33,104 nucleotides of DNA, from contig CAMZAD010000006.1 in the NCBI GenBank assembly GCA_947304155.1, positions 1-33,104 of the forward strand, given 5' to 3'. The position numbers were made by a program, and so were the translations under genes. This document shows positions 28,163 to 33,104 of this stretch, one piece after another. How positions within the stretch are numbered: position 1 is the stretch's first letter; the number at the start of each line of letters is the position of its first letter. The notes below the pieces were generated by a model. It made no database searches, was not told where the DNA came from, and saw only the letters and a program-made list of their open reading frames with translations. The stretch comes from an uncultured Candidatus Saccharibacteria bacterium (GTDB lineage Bacteria > Patescibacteriota > Saccharimonadia > Saccharimonadales > Saccharimonadaceae).

Positions 28163-29106
28163 TAGAACTCCTCCAAGAAATCAAGTTTACCAGATTCGAA
28201 ATAACGCACGTCGTTTAGCATATATTTCATCATCACTAAGCGATCAATACCGCCACCCCAAGCGAAACCTTTGTATTTCTCTGGGTCAATACCTGCCGCT
28301 TTAAGCACGTTTGGATGAATCATGCCACAACCAAGTAGCTCAAGCCATCCATCGCCTTTACCACCTAGTGTCTTTGGTTTCTCAACTAAAAGCTCAAATG
28401 ATGGTTCAGTGAATGGGAAGTAGCCAGGTTGAGTCTTAATTCTAAGCGTCTGGCCATAGTAAGTTTCAAAGAAGTTTTTAAATACGCCAAGAAGTTGCCC
28501 CATCGTAGCTTTCTCTGCTACGTAAATACCTTCACATTGATAGAATGTATGTTCGTGAGTTGGGTCAACATCTTCGTTTCTAAACACGCGTCCAGGAATC
28601 ACTACTGCGATTTGTCCGCCTTTTTCAAGGTCATCACGATAAGTTGTAAGCGCGCGGTTCTGCATTGCTGAAGTGTGAGCGATTGGGATAAATCCTTCAG
28701 CAGTTCTAAAGGTATCATAACCATCACGAGCAGGGTGGCCTTTCGAGAAGTTCAAAGAATCAAACATATGGAATTCATCATCAAGCTGACGAGGCTCCAT
28801 CACGTTAAAGCCCATCGCCTGATAGATATCCACCACGTGGTCAAGCTCAGTCATAAGAGGATGTTTCGAGCCACAGCTCGCTTTTGGAAACTCTGCGTTA
28901 AATCCTGCTGGTGCAGTAATATCAACCGCCTCAACATTCATGTCTTCAGCTGCTTCCTCAGCCGCCTTAATCTTGGCAAGAATCGCCTCTTTCTTTTTAT
29001 TCATTTCTACGCCAAAAGCTTTACGCTCCTCGACCGGAATCGTTTTAATTTTGGCATATTCTTTGTTGAGCTCCTTGAGCTCTTCTTTTAACTTCTCAAT
29101 TTCCAT
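28162..29106 (-). CDS. pheS: Phenylalanyl-tRNA synthetase alpha subunit
   Basis: 314 residues. The catalytic class II subunit: an N-terminal coiled coil (1-55), motif 1 region, motif 2 FRNEDVDPTHEHTFYQ, FPFTEPSFEL and motif 3 FAWGGGIDRLVMM. It is slightly short for the family because the N-terminal coiled coil is reduced. The ATG is eight bases after TATAAT, so the message has at most one leader nucleotide and no SD. It heads the operon pheS-pheT-FKBP-EEP. Confidence 0.97.
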   Translation of the reverse strand: MEIEKLKEELKELNKEYAKIKTIPVEERKAFGVEMNKKKEAILAKIKAAEEAAEDMNVEAVDITAPAGFNAEFPKASCGSKHPLMTELDHVVDIYQAMGFNVMEPRQLDDEFHMFDSLNFSKGHPARDGYDTFRTAEGFIPIAHTSAMQNRALTTYRDDLEKGGQIAVVIPGRVFRNEDVDPTHEHTFYQCEGIYVAEKATMGQLLGVFKNFFETYYGQTLRIKTQPGYFPFTEPSFELLVEKPKTLGGKGDGWLELLGCGMIHPNVLKAAGIDPEKYKGFAWGGGIDRLVMMKYMLNDVRYFESGKLDFLEEF

Positions 29107-29113
29107 TAGATTA

Positions 29114-29119
29114 ATTATA
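29114..29119 (-). promoter_or_regulatory. -10 box of the pheST operon
   Basis: TATAAT, seven bases, ATG. It diverges from the promoter of the lipocalin-like gene, 39 bases away. There is no room for a tRNA-like or leader-peptide attenuator such as E. coli pheST has. Confidence 0.65.
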
Positions 29120-29155
29120 CCTCTTGAACCTTAAATTTTCAATAAAACGTAACTA

Positions 29156-29164
29156 TGTTATACT
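29156..29164 (+). promoter_or_regulatory. Extended -10 promoter of the lipocalin-like gene
   Basis: TGT (29156-29158) plus TATACT (29159-29164); leader about 31 nt with SD AAAGGAG. Confidence 0.6.
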
Positions 29165-29201
29165 AATTATGGATATCATTTTTAAAGGAGAAAATATCAA
29201 A

Positions 29202-29630
29202 ATGGCAGACGAAAAGTCATCCAGCGCAAATAAAGGTCTTATCGCTGGAGTTATCGGTGTCGTTGCAGTTGTAATTGTTGCAATCTTCTTCTGCATCAAC
29301 GTACTTGGCAGAAACATTGCTGGTACTTACAAACTTCACTCATATATTAGTGATGGTAAAGAGACAACCGAGCTTGTCGAATTAATGGAAAAAGCTGGCG
29401 TGACCATGACGCTTGAACTTAAAAGCGATAAAACTGGTACTATGAAAACTACCGGTGGCACTACTTCAGAAGGTGAAAGCGATAATGTCGAATATAAATT
29501 CAAATATGACGACAAGAAATTCACTATTGAAGAAGATGGCCAATCTGAATCAATCGAATACAAAGTTGACGGCGACTTCATCACTATCACCTTCGAAGGT
29601 GAAACAATGAAGTTCAAAAAGACTAAATAA
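29202..29630 (+). CDS. Membrane-anchored lipocalin-like small protein
   Basis: 142 residues. A short polar start (MADEKSSSANK), a transmembrane helix (about 12-34), then an extracytoplasmic domain of about 100 residues in which strands alternate with acidic/polar turns (IAGTYKLHSYISDGKETTELVELMEKAGVTMTLELKSDKTGTMK, VEYKFKYDDKKFTIEEDGQSESIEYKVDGDFITITFEGETMKFKK). The W/YK-start and beta-meander resemble the lipocalin-like DUF families found in gut and oral bacteria; the exact family is not certain. The ATG at 29202 is chosen because SD AAAGGAG precedes it; a longer frame from 29124 starts before the promoter. Single-gene unit with a terminator. Confidence 0.75.
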   Translation: MADEKSSSANKGLIAGVIGVVAVVIVAIFFCINVLGRNIAGTYKLHSYISDGKETTELVELMEKAGVTMTLELKSDKTGTMKTTGGTTSEGESDNVEYKFKYDDKKFTIEEDGQSESIEYKVDGDFITITFEGETMKFKKTK

Positions 29631-29645
29631 TAGTTAGTTTTTACG

Positions 29646-29676
29646 AAAAAACGCCGGCACTTAACCGGTGTTTTTT
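29646..29676 (+). terminator. Terminator after the lipocalin-like gene
   Basis: AAAAAACGCCGG pairs with CCGGTGTTTTTT (one G-U pair) around CACTTAA. Confidence 0.85.
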
Positions 29677-29687
29677 CTTACCGTTTA

Positions 29688-29696
29688 TGCTAAAAT
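29688..29696 (+). promoter_or_regulatory. Promoter of the AEC-ABC operon
   Basis: TGC (29688-29690) plus TAAAAT (29691-29696), nine bases, ATG; leader about three nucleotides. Confidence 0.6.
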
Positions 29697-29705
29697 AAAA
29701 GTATC

Positions 29706-30632
29706 ATGCATATTGACTTGAATACTTTTTATTTTAGCCTTATCACTATCGTCATCATCGTAACACTTGGCTTCGTCCTCGGCAAACTTCGTATGATTGG
29801 CAAAGACGCAAACCGTGATATCGTTAATTTGCTTCTTTCAGTCTTTATGCCAGCCGCGCTCTTAAACGCCTTCCCTTCCGTCTATTCGAATGAGTCGCTC
29901 ACCCTCTTTATCCAAGGTCTAATCGGCGGCGCACTCGTCATGACAGCCATGATTATCCTTTCCTGTATTATCTTCTCGAAGAAATTCTTCAAAGGACAAC
30001 TTAGCTACGAAGCAAAATTCGCCTTCGTCTTTAACAACGCGACCTTCCTCGGTTATCCGCTTATCTCTACCGCCTTCGGGCCGTCTGCCATTATCCCGTA
30101 TTGTGGTTTTATCATCGCATTTAACCTCGCTCTCTTCTCTTACGGTGTCTGGCTATTTGAACGAAAAATTTCATTTAAGTTCATTATCAAACTCCTTACA
30201 AATCCAAATATCCTGGCCGTCGTCGCTGGTGCAGCGCTTTTCCTCTTTAAAGCCAAACTCCCTGTTCCAGTCGCCTCAGCCGTTTCGTATGTCGCTGGCG
30301 CAACCACCCCGCTCAGCCTCATCTGTATCGGCTATATGCTCTCACGCGCCGATTTTAAATCAATTCTAAAACGCTGGCGCCTAGCCGTAGTTGCACTTCT
30401 GCAACTTACTATCGCTCCAGTCGTAACTTGGGCTATTTGTAGCCTCCTTCAATTCCCATCCGAAGTTGTCCTAGTCTGCACTTTAATTCAGGCTCTTCCA
30501 ACCGCAACGTCCCTCGGACTCTTCGCTGAGAAATATGGTGGCGACCAAGTTGAAAGCTCAGAGCTAGTCGTTATTTCGACTCTACTCTCCGCTATAACAT
30601 TACCAATAATAATTTTAATATTCTTTAGATAA
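29706..30632 (+). CDS. AEC (auxin efflux carrier) family transporter
   Basis: 308 residues with about ten transmembrane helices in two repeats of five. Family features: GFVLGKLRMIGKDANRDIVNLLLSVFMPAALLNAF at the N-terminus, FNNATFLGYPLISTAFG in the first repeat and ALPTATSLGLFAEKYGG near the end, which matches the broken-helix motifs of the PIN/AEC fold. Bacterial members export malate, lactate or similar organic anions, so a role in organic-acid efflux after fermentation is plausible. The start has no SD and lies close to a promoter. The stop is one base from the ABC transporter start, so the two are cotranscribed. Confidence 0.92.
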   Translation: MHIDLNTFYFSLITIVIIVTLGFVLGKLRMIGKDANRDIVNLLLSVFMPAALLNAFPSVYSNESLTLFIQGLIGGALVMTAMIILSCIIFSKKFFKGQLSYEAKFAFVFNNATFLGYPLISTAFGPSAIIPYCGFIIAFNLALFSYGVWLFERKISFKFIIKLLTNPNILAVVAGAALFLFKAKLPVPVASAVSYVAGATTPLSLICIGYMLSRADFKSILKRWRLAVVALLQLTIAPVVTWAICSLLQFPSEVVLVCTLIQALPTATSLGLFAEKYGGDQVESSELVVISTLLSAITLPIIILIFFR

Positions 30633-30633
30633 T

Positions 30634-32421
30634 ATGAAAGCTAAAAAAGAAAAGAAAACCAATGTAAAACGCACTCTGCATTACTACTGGCAAATCACCA
30701 AGAAGTACAAGTTTTACAACTTCACAAACTTGCTTGCGACGATTGTTACCATAGTAATCAGAAACACTCTTGTTGCATTGATTATGGCCGATATCATCGA
30801 CGATCTTTCTGCTGGCCGTCCTGCTGACGAAATCTCTGGCAAGGTCATCACCAAAGGTCTTATCGCCATCGGCTTACACATTGTCTCGCAGGTTCTAAAC
30901 GAATATCGCACTTATTCAAACTGGAAGGCCGAAATTTTCGCGATGTACGACCTCTCCAACATGGCATTCGATACCGTTTGTTACCAATCAATGCAATTCC
31001 ACACGGACCGCTTCTCCGGTTCCCTCGTATCTCAAACCAACCGCTTCGTCCGCGCTTACGAGCGCTTGATGGATGTGATTGTTTGGGATGCGCTTCCATT
31101 CGCAATTAGCACCATCTCAATGTTGATTGTGATTGCAATCAAACTCCCGCTCTTCGCGGCTTGTCTGATTGTATTTATTATCATCTACATCGCAATCTCA
31201 ATTCTCACTTCAAAGAAGCTTGCCAAACTTAACGAGGTTGAAGCTTCGGCTGAGTCTAAAACCACTGGCCAGCTCGCCGATTCAATCTCAAACATCACTT
31301 CTGTTAAGTCTTACGCTCGCGAGCTTCACGAAAAGAAACGCTATGCTAGCTTCGCTGAAAAGCAACGCAACGCTACCCTTGATTTGATGCGCGCCAACAT
31401 TAAGCGCAACTCAAAATACGATCTCGTCTACATGATGCTTAACGCTTCAAGAATATTTGTCTTAGTGTTTGGTGGTCTCTATTGGGGTCTTCCATTCTCT
31501 TTGATTTATCTTGTCGTGGCCTACACTGGCGAAATCATGTCTGAGCTCTGGAGTGTCAACCACATCTTGAAGGATTTCAACCGTGTCTTTGGTGACGCTA
31601 AAGAAATGACCGAAATTCTCGACATGGTGGACGATGTTGTAGACTTGCCAGGCGCCACCACTCTCACAGTCAAGCGCGGCGAAATCGAGTTTAGCGACAT
31701 CGCCTTCAGACATGCTGACGCTAAGGCTAATATCTTTGAGAATTTCAATCTTGATATTAAACCAGGCGAACGCGTTGGCCTTGTCGGTGTCTCCGGCTCC
31801 GGTAAGACTACTTTAACTAAGCTTCTTCTCCGTTTCGCTGACGTCTCAAGTGGTGAAATCTTAATTGATAGCCAAAACATTAAGTTCGCTACCCAGGAGT
31901 CTTTGAGAAAGAACATCGCTTACGTTCCTCAAGAAACCGCCTTGTTCCACCGCTCAATCGCCGAAAACATCGCTTACGCTCGTCCAACCGCTACCAAGAC
32001 TGAGATTATTCGTGCCGCCAAGCTTGCTAACGCTCACGAATTCATCCAGGAACTTCCAAATGGTTACGATACGCTCGTTGGTGAACGTGGTATCAAACTT
32101 TCTGGCGGCCAACGCCAACGTATCGCTATCGCTCGCGCGATTTTGAAAGATGCGCCAATCCTCGTCCTAGACGAAGCAACTTCTGCGCTCGACTCTGAAT
32201 CCGAATCTTTGATTCAAGAAGCCCTGAACGAGCTTATGAAAGGCCGCACTAGTATCGTAATCGCCCACCGCCTCTCAACCATCGCCAACCTAGACCGTAT
32301 CGTCGTCTTAAAAGATGGTAAGATTGTTGAGCAAGGCTCACATAAAGAGCTTCTCAAAAAATCTGGTGCCTACGCCAAGCTCTGGTCTCGCCAATCCGGC
32401 GCCTTCATGCAAGAAAACTAA
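30634..32421 (+). CDS. ABC exporter (fused membrane and ATPase domains)
   Basis: 595 residues: six transmembrane helices (about 30-310), then the nucleotide-binding domain with Walker A GVSGSGKTT, Q-loop YVPQET, signature LSGGQ, Walker B ILVLDEATSALD, and H-loop IAHRLST. It works as a homodimer or, if a partner exists elsewhere, a heterodimer; D-loop and catalytic Glu are intact, so both sites of a homodimer would be active. Substrate unknown: lipids, peptides or drugs are all exported by this class. No SD; it starts one base after the AEC stop, so it depends on translational coupling. Confidence 0.95.
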   Translation: MKAKKEKKTNVKRTLHYYWQITKKYKFYNFTNLLATIVTIVIRNTLVALIMADIIDDLSAGRPADEISGKVITKGLIAIGLHIVSQVLNEYRTYSNWKAEIFAMYDLSNMAFDTVCYQSMQFHTDRFSGSLVSQTNRFVRAYERLMDVIVWDALPFAISTISMLIVIAIKLPLFAACLIVFIIIYIAISILTSKKLAKLNEVEASAESKTTGQLADSISNITSVKSYARELHEKKRYASFAEKQRNATLDLMRANIKRNSKYDLVYMMLNASRIFVLVFGGLYWGLPFSLIYLVVAYTGEIMSELWSVNHILKDFNRVFGDAKEMTEILDMVDDVVDLPGATTLTVKRGEIEFSDIAFRHADAKANIFENFNLDIKPGERVGLVGVSGSGKTTLTKLLLRFADVSSGEILIDSQNIKFATQESLRKNIAYVPQETALFHRSIAENIAYARPTATKTEIIRAAKLANAHEFIQELPNGYDTLVGERGIKLSGGQRQRIAIARAILKDAPILVLDEATSALDSESESLIQEALNELMKGRTSIVIAHRLSTIANLDRIVVLKDGKIVEQGSHKELLKKSGAYAKLWSRQSGAFMQEN

Positions 32422-32450
32422 AACCCACACAAAAGGCATAGTCTAGACGC

Positions 32451-32481
32451 AAAAAATATCCCCTTCTCGGGGATATTTTTT
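32451..32481. terminator. Bidirectional terminator after the ABC exporter
   Basis: AAAAAATATCCCC (32451-32463) pairs with GGGGATATTTTTT (32469-32481) around TTCTC; it also ends the convergent small membrane-protein gene. Confidence 0.92.
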
Positions 32482-32506
32482 CTATCAATCCTTTACTAAT
32501 TCCCTA

Positions 32507-32866
32507 CTATTTCTTATAGAGTTTCATCGTCGTGTCGTAAAGCTTCTGCACGTGATTCTCCAAGAAGTAGTAATGTTTTACATAACAAATCGAAAGTATC
32601 GTCATAATGGCTGATAACGCGTAAAGCGGCCACATTTCAAGGCAGAATCCGTTTGTTTCGATATAGCTATATCCAACTGCAATAATTATTCCAATCGTGA
32701 GAGTGATAAAGAAAAACATCACAATCATGTGGATTAGGCGCTCGTGCTGAAAATTCTGCACCATTTCCCTATTCAAATCGGCAAGTTCCGCTCTCTCCGC
32801 CGCGCTCAGCTCGCGTTTCATTTCGCTATCGATATACTTTTCGTATTCACGAATTCTTTTTTCCAT
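32507..32866 (-). CDS. Small two-helix membrane protein, family unknown
   Basis: 119 residues. A charged, helical N-terminal cytoplasmic part (MEKRIREYEKYIDSEMKRELSAAERAELADLNREM), two transmembrane helices (about 44-68 and 77-96) joined by a short loop containing a Cys, and a C-terminal amphipathic helix. I do not recognise a family. The start at 32866 is chosen over a frame reaching 33034 because the longer frame runs through tRNA-Lys, and a TATAAT box lies seven bases before this ATG (leaderless). Confidence 0.75.
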   Translation of the reverse strand: MEKRIREYEKYIDSEMKRELSAAERAELADLNREMVQNFQHERLIHMIVMFFFITLTIGIIIAVGYSYIETNGFCLEMWPLYALSAIMTILSICYVKHYYFLENHVQKLYDTTMKLYKK

Positions 32867-32872
32867 AAGCTT

Positions 32873-32881
32873 ATTATAACA
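32873..32881 (-). promoter_or_regulatory. Extended -10 promoter of the two-helix protein gene
   Basis: TGT plus TATAAT (32873-32878), AAGCTT, ATG; start site on the A of the ATG. Confidence 0.65.
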
Positions 32882-32927
32882 TTTACTACTATAAATTTTA
32901 TAGCCTCTTCCCAAAATCACAAATCTG

Positions 32928-32936
32928 TGGTATAAT
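32928..32936 (+). promoter_or_regulatory. tRNA-Lys promoter
   Basis: TGG (32928-32930) plus TATAAT (32931-32936); start near 32943, about 14 bases before the tRNA. Confidence 0.7.
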
Positions 32937-32956
32937 ACAGGAATCAAAACCAGTTT

Positions 32957-33033
32957 GGTCCGGTAGCTCAGCTGGTTAGAGCACGAGCCTCTTAAGCTTG
33001 GTGTCGTGGGTTCAAGTCCCACCCGGATCACCA
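32957..33033 (+). tRNA. tRNA-Lys (anticodon CUU)
   Basis: Acceptor GGTCCGG/CCGGATC, D-stem GCTC/GAGC, anticodon stem CGAGC/GCTTG around CTCTTAA (anticodon CTT), T-arm GTGGG-TTCAAGT-CCCAC. Discriminator A and encoded CCA (33031-33033). One G-U pair in the acceptor. Confidence 0.97.
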
Positions 33034-33045
33034 CGAATCTCCAAC

Positions 33046-33066
33046 CCGCCGCAAGGCGGCGTTTTT
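33046..33066 (+). terminator. Terminator of tRNA-Lys
   Basis: CCGCC-GCAA-GGCGG followed by a short T-run (GTTTTTATTT). Confidence 0.8.
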
Positions 33067-33104
33067 ATTTAAGCGCTTTGACCGCTTTCAGTAACTCTGC
33101 AGTA
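33065..33104 (-). CDS. C-terminal end of a gene running off the window
   Basis: The last bases read on the minus strand as TAELLKAVKALK and then TAA. The alternating hydrophobic/basic helix and the converging layout toward the tRNA terminator suggest a real C-terminus. Only twelve codons are present, so no function can be given. Confidence 0.35.
   Translation of the reverse strand, partial: TAELLKAVKALK

Noticed and set aside
32867-33034. N-terminal extension of the two-helix protein gene
   Set aside because: It reads through tRNA-Lys in antisense; the TATAAT box at 32873-32878 and ATG at 32866 give a better start.
1-33104. CRISPR array or cas genes
   Set aside because: No regularly spaced repeats and no Cas-like proteins seen in the window.
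1-33104. Alternative genetic code (UGA as Gly)
   Set aside because: Real genes end in TGA (10726-10728, 17867-17869) and no conserved protein here needs UGA read-through.

Overview
The window reads as chromosome of a Candidate Phyla Radiation (Patescibacteria) bacterium, most probably a Saccharibacterium (TM7); the assignment is inference. It rests on the 5' end of the 16S rRNA, the AT-rich small-genome style, short intergenic gaps, reduced versions of housekeeping enzymes (ThrRS without a TGS domain, a shortened MiaA) and a type IV secretion-like ATPase cluster. UGA is used as a stop (for example at 10726-10728 and 17867-17869), so the UGA=Gly code of Absconditabacteria/Gracilibacteria is excluded.

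Layout. 1-570: 5' end of a minus-strand 16S gene and its promoter with phased A-tracts. 571-2373: a DUF212 membrane protein and a secreted, acidic-stalk surface protein. 2654-7304: gyrB-gyrA. 7502-11076: a three-gene membrane cluster with a VirD4/TraG-like ATPase. 11077-13300: about 2.2 kb without a convincing protein gene but rich in RNA, all on the minus strand: an unassigned, highly structured RNA of about 400 nt, a 162-nt orphan sRNA with its own promoter and terminator, and tmRNA. 13347-16311: comM, then infC-rpmI-rplT-rpmB; infC begins with AUC. 16361-16697: RNase P RNA, convergent with rpmB across a shared terminator. 16765-18502: a NUDIX-RNase HI fusion behind an unassigned structured RNA, and an M50 site-2-type protease. 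18722-22428: a degenerate metallo-beta-lactamase-fold protein, a winged-helix/nucleotidyltransferase-like protein, miaA and thrS. 22499: tRNA-Val(UAC) with a structured trailer. 22671-24113: GNAT, PNPOx-like and an unrecognised gene with a near-consensus promoter. 24219-29106: pheS-pheT-FKBP-EEP operon. 29202-32866: a lipocalin-like membrane-anchored protein, an AEC carrier, an ABC exporter and a small two-helix membrane protein. 32957: tRNA-Lys(CUU).

How it works together. Most content is information processing: gyrase, 16S, tmRNA, RNase P, IF3, L35/L20/L28, PheRS, ThrRS, MiaA, two tRNAs. A coherent expression grammar is visible. Promoters mostly carry an extended -10 (TGn-TATAAT). Several promoter-proximal genes start 6-9 nt after the -10 and would make leaderless or near-leaderless mRNAs, while operon-internal genes carry Shine-Dalgarno sequences and often overlap the gene before. 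Two TGA stop codons double as the TGn of the next promoter.

Most worth a second look: the structured RNA at 11390-11787, the shared hairpin-loop motif linking 11150-11180 and 12387-12427, the 23-bp perfect inverted repeat around comM, the tmRNA with a non-canonical T-loop, and the structured RNA at 17725-17854.
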